DNA from: Candidatus Agrococcus pullicola
Lineage (GTDB): Bacteria > Actinomycetota > Actinomycetes > Actinomycetales > Microbacteriaceae
DNA: 8,394 bases
NCBI GenBank assembly: GCA_019115685.1
Contig: DXDC01000209.1
Span: forward strand, 1 to 8,394
Direction of reading: 5' to 3'
The notes under the pieces: model-generated
Database searches by the model: none
What the model saw: only the letters and a program-made list of their open reading frames with translations
What the model was told of the DNA's origin: nothing
Position numbers and translations under genes: made by a program
Shown here: piece by piece, positions 1 to 6,656 of the stretch
Layout of the letters: each line of letters begins with the position of its first letter
Numbering within the stretch: position 1 is the stretch's first letter

Positions 1-345
1 CTGGGCGACGATGTGGCGCGTTCCCTCGGTGTGAATATTCTGCGCGTGCGGCTGCTGAGCGGCGCGGTTGTCGTGGTGCTCGCCGGCGCAGCGGTCGCGG
101 CAGCGGGCCCGATCGGGTTCGTCGGGCTTGCCGTGCCGCACATCGCAAGGGCCATGGCCGGGGCCGACTACCGGTGGATTCAGGCCTACGCGGTTCTGCT
201 CGGGCCGATCTTGCTCCTCGCCGCCGATATCCTCGGACGGGTCATTTTGGTTTCCGGTGAACTGCAAGTCGGCATCATTACCGCGCTGCTGGGGGCGCCC
301 GTGCTGATCATGCTGGCGCGTCGACGGAAGCTGGTGTCCGCATGA
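1..345 (+). CDS. FecCD-family iron-siderophore ABC transporter permease, C-terminal part (5' end outside window)
   Basis: This is the last 114 residues of a membrane permease (FepD/FhuB/BtuC superfamily) that carries ferric siderophore across the cytoplasmic membrane, probably as a heterodimer with the next gene product. The reading frame is open from base 1. Visible family features, in order, are the cytoplasmic coupling-loop start LGDDVARSLG, which contacts the ATPase, then the GPIGFVGLAVPHIAR segment, and a final pair of hydrophobic helices ending in the GAPVLIMLARRR terminus typical of these permeases. The stop TGA (343-345) overlaps the ATG of the next permease by four bases, so the two are probably translationally coupled. 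A full family member has about 330-350 residues, so roughly two thirds is missing upstream. The exact siderophore cannot be told from sequence; a heme or cobalamin substrate is possible but less likely for this arrangement. Confidence 0.93.
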   Translation: MGDDVARSLGVNILRVRLLSGAVVVVLAGAAVAAAGPIGFVGLAVPHIARAMAGADYRWIQAYAVLLGPILLLAADILGRVILVSGELQVGIITALLGAPVLIMLARRRKLVSA

Positions 346-1424
346 TCCGCAGGGCCCGCACGCTTCTTCTCTCCCGTGTGATGAGTCGCCGCCGCGTGCC
401 GATCCGGTTCGAACGGCTCGGGGTCTCCGCCCGTGTCTCCCCCTGGACCGTGTCGCTGACTTTACTGCTGACGCTCGGATGCGTGTTCGTGGGCGCCTGG
501 TCGATGACGCTGGGTGTCTATCCGATCAGCGTCGGCGAGGTCTTCCTCGCTGCGGTCGGCTTTCCCGCAGCGCCGCAGGACACCTTCATCATTATCGATC
601 TGCGCCTCCCGCGAGTCCTCGTCGCGCTGTTCGCGGGCGGCGCGCTCGCGGCTTCGGGTGCGATTTTCCAGGCGCTGGTGCGGAATCCGCTCGCCGCACC
701 CGACATTATCGGCGTCAACTCCGGCGCTGGCGCGGTCGTCGTCCTCCTGATCGTCACAGGAGCCCCTGCTGCGCTCATCGCGCCAGGAGCATTCGCGGGA
801 GCGATCGGGGCTGCCTCGGCCGTGTACCTGCTGACATGGCGGCACGGCATCTCCGGTGCTCGACTCGTGCTGGTCGGCATCGGCGTGAACGCCATGCTCT
901 CGGCCTTGATCACCCTCATGATCGTCAGATTCCCGGTCGACCGAGCAACGCTCGCCGTCTGGTGGCAGTCGGGCACCCTGCACGGCTCGGACGCCGGCGA
1001 TGCCTGGCTGCTCGTCGGTTCGCTCGCAGTCCTGCTGCCGGCCGGCATGTGGCTCGTGCGCTCCGCCAACGTGCTGAGCTTCGGCGACGACGCCGCCCGC
1101 GGGCTGGGACTCCGGGTGGAACGCGCGAGATTCGGGATGCTGACTGTCGGAGCCGCCATGGCCGCTGTCGCGATTGCCGCGGCCGGTCCGATCGGTTTCG
1201 TGGCGCTCATCAGCCCGCACATCGCCAGGATGATCGCAGGCAGCTTTACCGCCGGCGTCCTGCTGCTCTCGGGAGCGATCGGCGCAGCCATGGTATTGAT
1301 CGCCGATATCGTCGCCCAGCACGCTTTCGCGTTCCCCGTGCCGGTCGGCATTCTCACCGCCGCCGTCGGCGCCCCGTACTTCATCTACCTGCTCGCTCGA
1401 GCCGGAAGGAGAGCCCGCTCATGA
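342..1424 (+). CDS. FecCD-family iron-siderophore ABC transporter permease (FepG-like)
   Basis: A complete 360-residue polytopic permease, the second membrane subunit of the ferric-siderophore importer. The first ~35 residues are basic and cytoplasmic, and the first membrane helix lies at about residues 36-60. The hallmark RNPLAAPDIIGVNSGA follows from R114. The coupling loop FGDDAARGLGLRVERAR begins at F247, and GPIGFVALISPHIAR begins at G282. The protein ends with VGILTAAVGAPYFIYLL and a basic tail, as expected. The length is usual for the family. I chose the ATG at 342 because it overlaps the previous stop (ATGA), with a weak GGAAG 11 bases upstream; the ATG at codon 14 is a possible alternative. 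Its coupling loop and GPIGF segment resemble those of the upstream permease, consistent with two paralogous subunits. The stop overlaps the ATPase start by four bases. Confidence 0.95.
   Translation: MIRRARTLLLSRVMSRRRVPIRFERLGVSARVSPWTVSLTLLLTLGCVFVGAWSMTLGVYPISVGEVFLAAVGFPAAPQDTFIIIDLRLPRVLVALFAGGALAASGAIFQALVRNPLAAPDIIGVNSGAGAVVVLLIVTGAPAALIAPGAFAGAIGAASAVYLLTWRHGISGARLVLVGIGVNAMLSALITLMIVRFPVDRATLAVWWQSGTLHGSDAGDAWLLVGSLAVLLPAGMWLVRSANVLSFGDDAARGLGLRVERARFGMLTVGAAMAAVAIAAAGPIGFVALISPHIARMIAGSFTAGVLLLSGAIGAAMVLIADIVAQHAFAFPVPVGILTAAVGAPYFIYLLARAGRRARS
1406..1413 (+). promoter_or_regulatory. Strong ribosome binding site of the ABC ATPase gene
   Basis: AAGGAGAG lies inside the end of the permease gene, seven bases before the ATG at 1421. 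It is the best Shine-Dalgarno match in the window and fixes the ATPase start despite the overlap with the permease stop. It suggests that the ATPase can be translated well in its own right. Confidence 0.75.
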
Positions 1425-2254
1425 CCACTCCGCCGACGCACGAACCCCGCTTGATCGCAGAGCACGTCGATCTCGCCTACACCAAGGGCCGACTCGTCGC
1501 CGAGGATCTCAGTATCAACGTGGCACAGGGCAAGATCACGGCGCTGCTGGGCCCGAACGCCTGCGGCAAATCCACGTTGCTGCGCGCACTTGCTCGACTG
1601 CTCGCGCCGGTCAGCGGCGCCGTGTACCTCGATGGCGCATCCATCGCATCCATGCCGACCAAACGCGTCGCTGCATCGCTCGGGCTGCTGCCGCAGTCCC
1701 CTTCCGCGCCGGAGGGCATAACGGTCGAAGATCTCGTGGGAAGGGGCAGATTCCCGCACCAGAGGCTCTTCCAGCAGTGGAGCAGTGACGACGCAGCGGC
1801 CGTCGATGAAGCACTCGAACTCACGGGCACGGCCGAACTCCGCCATAGGCCCGTCGACGAACTGTCGGGCGGGCAACGGCAGCGCGCGTGGATCGCCATG
1901 GCGCTCGCGCAGCAAACCGACCTGCTGCTGCTCGACGAACCGACAACGTATCTCGACCTCGCGCACCGCATGGAAATACTCGATCTGCTCGCCGACCTCA
2001 ACGAGCAGCGGGGGCGAACGATCGTCATGGTGTTGCATGAGCTCAACGAGGCGTGCCGTTACGCGCATCGCGTGGTCACCATGAACAACGGGGCGATTGT
2101 CGCAGAAGGGGCACCGCACGACATCGTCACTGCCGAACTCGTCGAGCGGGTCTTTGGTTTGGAGTGCCGAGTCGTGCCCGACCCCGTCACCGGTACCCCG
2201 CTTGTGCTGCCCAGAGCGCGTCGAACGTCGCGCCCCTCCTCCTCCGGCGAGTAG
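1421..2254 (+). CDS. Iron-siderophore ABC transporter ATP-binding protein (FepC-like)
   Basis: A 277-residue cytoplasmic ATPase that powers the two FecCD permeases. All nucleotide-binding motifs are present and in order: Walker A GPNACGKST (44-52), Q-loop Q92 in LLPQS, signature LSGGQRQR (148-155), Walker B LLLLDEPTTYLD (168-179, catalytic E173) and switch H206 in MVLHE. Between the Q-loop and the signature is the VEDLVGRGRFPHQ stretch characteristic of the FepC/FecE/FhuC subgroup, which supports siderophore rather than amino-acid or sugar import. The start ATG overlaps the permease stop (ATGA) and has a strong ribosome binding site. The C-terminal tail, about residues 258-277, is rich in Arg, Ser and Pro and probably disordered. 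This is the last gene of the operon: a convergent gene on the other strand follows after 98 bases. Expression is probably iron-controlled through a DtxR/IdeR-type repressor, but the promoter is not in the window. Confidence 0.96.
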   Translation: MTTPPTHEPRLIAEHVDLAYTKGRLVAEDLSINVAQGKITALLGPNACGKSTLLRALARLLAPVSGAVYLDGASIASMPTKRVAASLGLLPQSPSAPEGITVEDLVGRGRFPHQRLFQQWSSDDAAAVDEALELTGTAELRHRPVDELSGGQRQRAWIAMALAQQTDLLLLDEPTTYLDLAHRMEILDLLADLNEQRGRTIVMVLHELNEACRYAHRVVTMNNGAIVAEGAPHDIVTAELVERVFGLECRVVPDPVTGTPLVLPRARRTSRPSSSGE

Positions 2255-2285
2255 TCGCTCGGTCTACATCCCGCGCACCTGAGGC

Positions 2286-2338
2286 CAGAATCTCGCTCAC
2301 GGTGACCAAGAAGTTGGCGGGGAACGACCGAGATTCTG
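2286..2338. terminator. Inverted repeat between convergent genes, candidate bidirectional terminator
   Basis: CAGAATCTCG (2286-2295) and CGAGATTCTG (2329-2338) are perfect 10-base inverted arms around a 33-base loop. The element sits in the 98-base spacer between the ABC ATPase stop and the scpA stop, which is where a terminator serving both strands would be. Against this, the loop is long, the arms are only half G+C, and no T-run follows on either strand, so it is not a canonical intrinsic terminator. It may be a hairpin-type terminator of the kind reported in actinobacteria, or a protein site. The rest of the spacer holds nothing recognisable. Confidence 0.4.
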
Positions 2339-2352
2339 ACAGGATGCGGCAG

Positions 2353-3198
2353 CTAGTTGTAGTCGGCGCCGAGCGTCGCGAGCGACTCATCTTCGAAGTC
2401 CCGGCCGGACCACGTGATCGTGAGTTCTCCGAGCGGTTCTATCTGCTCGAACGTCACAGCCGAACGTCGATACAGTTCGAGCGCGGCGAGAAACCTGGCG
2501 ACGATGACGCCTCGGCTCGCGACCCCGACGATCAGTTCGCGAAAGGTGAGCGTGCCGACTCCCCGCAGCTGCGCAACGATCTCCGCGGCCTGCTCACGGA
2601 TCGACACGAGCGGCGCGTGCAGGTGGTCGAGACCGACCGTCGGGGACTCCTTCGGCGTGAACGCCATCAACGCGAGCGCAGCGAACTCATCGGCGGACAG
2701 TGTCCAGACCAGCTCAGGTGTCCGCTCGACGTACTTGCGCTCGAGCTTCACCTGCCGCGCGTGTCGACCCGTCTCGGCATCCATCCGCTCCGAGATCCAC
2801 GACGCGGCCTGTTTGAACGCACGGTACTGCAGCAGGCGCGCGAACAGCAGATCGCGGGCCTCCAGCAGCGCAACGTCTTCGCGATCGACGACATCTCCTG
2901 CCGGCAGCAGGCTCGCGATCTTCAGGTCCAGCAGTGTCGCCGCCACGACGATGAATTCGCTCGCCTTGTCGAGACCGCCCGCCGCATCCAGCTTCGACAC
3001 GTACTTGATGAACTCGCCCGTGACCTCGCTGAGCGCGAGTTCTGTCACGTCGAGCTTGCGGTTGCCGATCAGCGTGAGCAGCAGGTCGAACGGCCCATCG
3101 AAGTTCTGCAGGTGCAGCTGGAATGCGTTGCCGTCGGCCTCGTCGTCGATGACCTGACCGGCGGTTGCCAGAGCTGCACCGTCTGGGAGTTCGGTCAC
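2353..3198 (-). CDS. scpA: Segregation and condensation protein A (ScpA kleisin)
   Basis: A 281-residue kleisin subunit of the bacterial SMC-ScpAB condensin, which compacts and segregates the chromosome. After ~24 poorly conserved acidic residues comes the family's opening signature FQLHLQNFDGPFDLLLTLI (26-44, with GPFDLLL at 35-41), part of the N-terminal SMC-neck-binding domain. The conserved ASEFIVVAATLLDLKIASLLP and ALLEARDLLFARLLQYRAFK segments follow. The C-terminal part fits the winged helix that binds the SMC head. I chose the GTG at 3198 because it follows the ParA-gene stop after one base (TGAGGTG), with GGAG 12 bases upstream. The ATG at 3309 would add 37 Arg/Pro-rich residues overlapping the ParA gene and is not credible. 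The length is normal. The usual downstream partner scpB is absent: the next gene is a convergent iron-transport ATPase. Confidence 0.95.
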   Translation of the reverse strand: MTELPDGAALATAGQVIDDEADGNAFQLHLQNFDGPFDLLLTLIGNRKLDVTELALSEVTGEFIKYVSKLDAAGGLDKASEFIVVAATLLDLKIASLLPAGDVVDREDVALLEARDLLFARLLQYRAFKQAASWISERMDAETGRHARQVKLERKYVERTPELVWTLSADEFAALALMAFTPKESPTVGLDHLHAPLVSIREQAAEIVAQLRGVGTLTFRELIVGVASRGVIVARFLAALELYRRSAVTFEQIEPLGELTITWSGRDFEDESLATLGADYN

Positions 3199-3199
3199 C

Positions 3200-4081
3200 T
3201 CAGGCAACTGCTCCGCGTGAGACCAGCTCGCGCGCGAGGTGCCGATACGCCTCCGACGCCGAGTGATTGGGCGCGAACTGGGTGACGGGTGTTCCCGCAA
3301 CGGAGGCATCCGGGAACTTCACGGTGCGTCGGATGACCGACTCCAGCACGAGGTCGCCGAACGCATCCACAACACGTTCCAGCACTTCCCTGGCGTGCAG
3401 CGTCCGGCTGTCGAACATCGTGATCAGGATGCCGTCGAGGTTGAGCGAAGGGTTGAGGCGCTCCTGCACCTTGTCGATCGTCTCCTTCAGCAGTGCGACG
3501 CCGCGCAGCGCGAAGTACTCGCTCTCCAACGGAATCAGCACACCGTGCGCAGCAGTCAGGGCGTTCACCGTCAGGAGCCCGAGCGAGGGCTGGCAGTCGA
3601 TGAGAATGAGGTCGTAGTCGTCGGCGACCTGACGCAGTACACGGGCGAGAATCTGCTCGCGGGCGACTTCGCTCACGAGGTGCACCTCGGCAGCAGACAG
3701 GTCGATGTTCGCCGGGATGATGTCGAGGCCCTCGACGCTGGTCGACTGGACCGCCTCGTGAGCGTCCAACTTCGGATTCAGCAGCAGATCGTAGATCGTC
3801 GTGACATCGTAGTTCTGCACCCCGAGACCCGCCGACAGTGCTCCCTGCGGATCGAAGTCGACGGCCAACACCTTGCGGCCGTATTCGGCCAGCGAAGCGG
3901 CAAGATTGATCGAGGTGGTCGTCTTTCCGACCCCGCCCTTCTGGTTGCACATGGCGATGATGCGGGCCGGCCCGTGCTGCTGCAGCGGCGCCGGCACCGG
4001 AAACTCTCGCAACGGACGACCGGTCAGGCCGAGCTCGGGAGTCTCCATGCCGGGCAGCGCGTCGTTGCTTTTCGTACTCAC
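3200..4081 (-). CDS. ParA/Soj-family ATPase upstream of scpA
   Basis: A 293-residue deviant-Walker P-loop ATPase of the ParA/MinD family, the paralogue found next to scpA in many actinobacteria, such as the ParA-like gene beside scpA-scpB in mycobacteria. After a ~38-residue Pro-rich N-terminal extension come the deviant Walker A CNQKGGVGKTT (45-55, signature K48 and K53), the switch region VDFDPQG (74-80, D75 and D77) and Walker B LILIDCQPSLG (158-168, D162). The DCQPSLG form replaces the DCPPSLG usual in Soj. No parB or parS-like site is nearby, so this is probably not the origin-segregation ParA. Its exact role is unsettled, but the coupling to scpA suggests a link to chromosome organisation. 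The start is a GTG with almost no ribosome binding site but a well-placed -10 hexamer, suggesting a leaderless mRNA. The internal ATG at codon 12 also lacks a ribosome binding site. Confidence 0.93.
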   Translation of the reverse strand: MSTKSNDALPGMETPELGLTGRPLREFPVPAPLQQHGPARIIAMCNQKGGVGKTTTSINLAASLAEYGRKVLAVDFDPQGALSAGLGVQNYDVTTIYDLLLNPKLDAHEAVQSTSVEGLDIIPANIDLSAAEVHLVSEVAREQILARVLRQVADDYDLILIDCQPSLGLLTVNALTAAHGVLIPLESEYFALRGVALLKETIDKVQERLNPSLNLDGILITMFDSRTLHAREVLERVVDAFGDLVLESVIRRTVKFPDASVAGTPVTQFAPNHSASEAYRHLARELVSRGAVA

Positions 4082-4087
4082 GCTTCG

Positions 4088-4093
4088 AGTCTA
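4088..4093 (-). promoter_or_regulatory. Candidate -10 hexamer giving a leaderless ParA-scpA transcript
   Basis: On the minus strand TAGACT, a match to the actinobacterial TANNNT -10 consensus, ends exactly six bases before the GTG at 4081-4079. Transcription would then start at or very near the G of the start codon. No purine-rich ribosome binding site at a proper distance is visible, which fits leaderless translation. No good -35 hexamer is seen 16-18 bases upstream, which is common for actinobacterial promoters. Confidence 0.5.
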
Positions 4094-4168
4094 CGAGCGG
4101 GTGCCGCGGTCGCCCGCGAGCGCGAGTCGGCGTGTACTTCAGGCATTGGTTGAGGGTTGGGAACGCCG

Positions 4169-4195
4169 AACGTTACGGACTGTGTCATCAACGTT
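4169..4195. repeat. Pair of AACGTT palindromes 21 bp apart, candidate operator
   Basis: AACGTT occurs at 4169-4174 and 4190-4195, start to start 21 bp, close to two helical turns. Each copy is itself a palindrome. A shorter GAACG repeat (4161-4165 and 4168-4172) lies just upstream. The pair falls where a promoter for the methionine operon is expected, so a dimeric regulator bound to one face of the helix is possible. I cannot match it to a named regulator; the short length means chance is a real alternative. Confidence 0.3.
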
Positions 4196-4230
4196 TGTCG
4201 CACCAGCACTCCATTCGGGATGCTCGATGC

Positions 4231-5385
4231 ATGGCCGAAGCACACTGTACGCATCCGTTCGACCGGCGCGAGCGCTCGGATCTCGAGCGCCGCGAAAGTC
4301 GCAAGTGGAGTCTGTTTCCGGGAACGATCGGCGCCTGGGTCGCTGAAACCGACTTCGGTACTGCCCCCGCCGTCAAGGAGGCGCTGCACGATGCGATCGA
4401 TAGCGACGTGCTCGGGTACCTTGCCACGCCGCTTGCGAAGGATCTTTCGGAGACTGTCGGCACCTGGTTGGCGGACCAGTACAACTGGCGCGTGGAGCCC
4501 AAGCGGATTCACCACATCACCGACGTGCTCGCAGGACTCCGCATCGCGACGCGATTCGTTACCCCCGGGAGCCCCGTCATCGTGCCGACCCCCGCCTACA
4601 TGCCGGTGCTGACGCTGCTGCCTGCGATAGGGCATCCCGTTATCGAAGTGCCGGGTGCAATCAGCGAAGGCCGCTGGCAGCACGACCTCGACGGAATCGA
4701 CGGAGCATTCTCCTCCGGCGCCGAACTGCTGTTCCTCTGCAACCCGCAGAACCCGACGGGAACCGTACTGACCCGTCCCGAGCTGGAAAACATCGCGAAG
4801 GTCGTCGACAAGCACGGCGGCAGGGTCTTCGCCGACGAGATCCATGCACCGCTGCGCTTCGACGGACTGCCGCACATACCGTACGCAGCGCTGAACGACA
4901 CGACCGCTGGCCACACGGTAACCGCCACGAGCACGTCGAAGGCCTGGAACGTGCCGGGGCTGAAGGCTGCCCAGCTGATCCTGTCGAACGATGAAGATCA
5001 GGAGAAGTATCGGCGCGAGGCGCTCGGCGCACCGTTCGAGGCGTCCACGCTCGGTGTCATCGCCGCGAACGCCGCCTATCGTGACGGTCGCGAGTGGCTC
5101 GCTGAGAAGCTCGACTATCTCGCTCAGCATCGCGCATTCCTGCAGCGGTTGCTGGCGGAACACGCTCCGAGCATCCGCTGGCAGCCCAACGAAGCGACCT
5201 ATCTCGCCTGGCTCGATCTCGGTGAACCCGTGCCGGATGCTGCAGCCAAATTCCGTGAAGCGGGCGTCGCGCTCACACCGGGTCGCGCGTGCGGCCAGGG
5301 GTACGACAACTTCGTGCGGCTGACGTACGCGACGCCGAAGCCGATACTGACCGACGCGATCACCAGGATCGGGAGAGCTCTATGA
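4231..5385 (+). CDS. MalY/PatB-type aminotransferase-like C-S lyase (probable cystathionine beta-lyase)
   Basis: A 384-residue cytoplasmic PLP enzyme of fold type I (aminotransferase class I/II), predicted to split cystathionine into homocysteine, pyruvate and ammonia. The N-terminal RRESRKWSLFPG then AWVAETDFGTAPAV matches the KW...WVAdMDF opening that sets MalY/PatB apart from true aminotransferases. Further key residues are NPQNPTG (171-177), PLP-contacting D202 in FADEIHAPL, Schiff-base K237 in TSTSKAWNVPGLK, and carboxylate-binding R363 in NFVRLTYATP. I chose the ATG at 4231 because it gives the family's usual length, with GGGA ten bases upstream. A GTG at 4132 would add 33 unconserved residues. 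Two out-of-frame ATGs (4220 and 4227) crowd the start. It is first in the methionine operon and overlaps metY by four bases. Family members also act on cystine or other thioethers, so the substrate is inferred from context. Confidence 0.9.
   Translation: MAEAHCTHPFDRRERSDLERRESRKWSLFPGTIGAWVAETDFGTAPAVKEALHDAIDSDVLGYLATPLAKDLSETVGTWLADQYNWRVEPKRIHHITDVLAGLRIATRFVTPGSPVIVPTPAYMPVLTLLPAIGHPVIEVPGAISEGRWQHDLDGIDGAFSSGAELLFLCNPQNPTGTVLTRPELENIAKVVDKHGGRVFADEIHAPLRFDGLPHIPYAALNDTTAGHTVTATSTSKAWNVPGLKAAQLILSNDEDQEKYRREALGAPFEASTLGVIAANAAYRDGREWLAEKLDYLAQHRAFLQRLLAEHAPSIRWQPNEATYLAWLDLGEPVPDAAAKFREAGVALTPGRACGQGYDNFVRLTYATPKPILTDAITRIGRAL
5371..5377 (+). promoter_or_regulatory. Ribosome binding site of metY inside the end of the lyase gene
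   Basis: GGGAGAG ends four bases before the ATG at 5382 and sits within the last codons of the upstream lyase gene. It supports the metY start at the ATGA overlap rather than the upstream in-frame starts from 5289, which lie deep in the lyase gene. Confidence 0.65.
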
Positions 5386-6656
5386 CCGGCTTCACCACGA
5401 GGCAGATCCACGCTGCTTCGATCGTCGATGCCGAAACGAAGTCGCGGGTCACGCCGATCTATCAGACATCCGGGTACGTCTTCGACAGTTTCGACGACGG
5501 CGAGGCGCGTTTCGCAGGGGCGAGCGCTCTTCGCGCATACTCGCGCACCGATAACCCGACGAACGTCGTTGCCGCGCAGCGCATCGCGAATCTCGAGGGC
5601 GGTGTCGACGGCGTACTCGTCGGCAGCGGGCAAGCCGCCATCGCTATGGTGATCTTCTCCTTGGCAAGCGCTGGCGACCACGTGCTGACGACGAAGCTGC
5701 TGTACGAGGGCACGCGGGAAATGTTCCGAGGCGCGCTGCGACGGCAGGGCGTCTCGTCAACTCCGATCAACGAGCATGCCGATGAGGATGCGTGGCTCTC
5801 CGCGGTCCGACCCGAAACCAAGGCGATCTACACCGAGTCGATCCCCAACCCCGTCGGCGGCGTGACCGACCTCGGTCTTCTGTCGCGAGTGGCCAAGCGC
5901 GCTGGGCTGCCGCTCATCGTCGACAACACCGTGGCGACGCCGTATCTGTGCCGCCCGTTCGAACACGGTGCCGATATCATCATCCACTCCACGTCGAAGT
6001 GGCTCGCCGGGCACGGATCGGTCATCGGCGGCGCGATCATCGACGGCGGCACGTTCAACTGGGAGGCGAACGCAGAACGATTCCCGCAGTTCACGGCTTC
6101 CGGTCCGCACGGCAGACCGTCACCGCTGGAGCGCTACGGCGATGCGGCGTACGCCGGATACCTGCGCAGCGGCGTCGTCATCGAATACGGACCCACGGTT
6201 CCGCCGACCAGCTCGTTCCTGCTGCTGCACGGCATCGAGACACTGAGCCTGCGCATGAAGCGTCACGTCGAGAACGCGCGCCGAGTCTCCGCAGCGCTGG
6301 CAGCGCATCCGGCAGTCACCGCGGTGCATCACGCCGACCGGCCCGACTCCCCGTACCGCGAGTTGGCGAAACGCTATACGCCGCTCGGGGCCGGGTCCGT
6401 CGTCACGATCGAACTAGCCGGCGGCCGCGATTCGGCGCGCACGTTCCTAGACTCTCTGGAGCTCGTGACGCAGATGACCCACATCGGCGACGTGCGTACG
6501 CTCGCGATCCACACGGGCTCGACGATCCACGGCAAGCTCACGGCAGAGGAGAAGGAAGAGGTGGGAATCAACGACGCCCTCGTCCGGATCTCGGTCGGTA
6601 TCGAAGATGCCGACGACATCATCGCCGATCTCGTACAAGCACTGGACAGACGGTGA
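5382..6656 (+). CDS. metY: O-acetylhomoserine aminocarboxypropyltransferase (sulfhydrylase)
   Basis: A 424-residue PLP enzyme of the Cys/Met metabolism (trans-sulfuration) family, predicted to make homocysteine directly from O-acetylhomoserine and sulfide in the cytoplasm. The N-terminus TRQIHAASIVDAETKSRVTPIYQTSGYVFDS, in part, is the standard family opening. YSRTDNPTN begins at Y53, a phosphate-binding region from the neighbouring subunit, and GSGQAAIA lies at 81-88. Schiff-base K206 is in HSTSKWLAGHG. The FPQFTASGP insertion, followed later by FLLLHGIETLSLRMKRHVENA, and the length above 420 favour MetY over the shorter cystathionine gamma-synthase (about 380-390). The ATG overlaps the preceding stop (ATGA) with a good ribosome binding site. 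The gene stands between a cystathionine-lyase-type gene and metF, so both homocysteine-forming steps are expressed together. O-succinylhomoserine or O-acetylserine as substrate cannot be excluded from sequence. Confidence 0.94.
   Translation: MTGFTTRQIHAASIVDAETKSRVTPIYQTSGYVFDSFDDGEARFAGASALRAYSRTDNPTNVVAAQRIANLEGGVDGVLVGSGQAAIAMVIFSLASAGDHVLTTKLLYEGTREMFRGALRRQGVSSTPINEHADEDAWLSAVRPETKAIYTESIPNPVGGVTDLGLLSRVAKRAGLPLIVDNTVATPYLCRPFEHGADIIIHSTSKWLAGHGSVIGGAIIDGGTFNWEANAERFPQFTASGPHGRPSPLERYGDAAYAGYLRSGVVIEYGPTVPPTSSFLLLHGIETLSLRMKRHVENARRVSAALAAHPAVTAVHHADRPDSPYRELAKRYTPLGAGSVVTIELAGGRDSARTFLDSLELVTQMTHIGDVRTLAIHTGSTIHGKLTAEEKEEVGINDALVRISVGIEDADDIIADLVQALDRR

Larger units (their letters stand above)
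4082..4230. other. Divergent intergenic region between the ParA-scpA pair and the methionine operon
   Basis: This 149-base region must carry promoters for both flanking operons. The minus-strand -10 for the ParA gene is at its left edge. For the methionine operon the best + strand candidate I can offer is weak: TTGAGG (4150-4155) followed, after 18 bases, by TACGGA (4174-4179). Two AACGTT copies overlap or flank that candidate. The leader from there to the ATG at 4231 is only about 50 bases, too short for a known SAM riboswitch. No small ORF here looks conserved. Confidence 0.45.

Noticed and set aside
462..1384. Two long minus-strand open frames (286 and 288 residues) opposite the second permease
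   Set aside because: Composition is Arg/Glu- or Ser/Ala-rich shadow coding of a high-GC gene, with no recognisable domain; the + strand frame is a clear FecCD permease.
1550..1576. Ala in place of the second Gly in Walker A (GPNACGKST) of the ABC ATPase
   Set aside because: This form is common in FepC-type ATPases and keeps the essential GKST, so it is not a sign of lost function.
2053..3285. A 410-residue + strand frame across the end of the ATPase gene and all of scpA
   Set aside because: It is antisense to two recognised genes, is Arg-rich with no motif, and would erase the convergent gene boundary.
3199..3309. An upstream ATG start for scpA at 3309
   Set aside because: It would overlap the ParA gene by about 110 bases and add an Arg/Pro-rich tail absent from the family; the GTG at 3198 sits right after the ParA stop.
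4132..4230. A GTG start at 4132 for the lyase gene, adding 33 residues
   Set aside because: The added residues show no family conservation, and the ATG at 4231 already gives the usual length.
4094..4230. A SAM-type riboswitch ahead of the methionine operon
   Set aside because: The possible leader is only about 50 bases, and I see no paired helices or conserved core of a SAM riboswitch.
4082..4230. A McbR-like or IdeR-like operator
   Set aside because: A single half-site-like AGTCTA is present but no matching inverted partner at the right spacing, and no AT-rich iron box is seen.
4078..5163. A 361-residue minus-strand frame opposite the MalY/PatB-type gene
   Set aside because: It has no recognisable motif and lies opposite a gene with all its catalytic residues intact.
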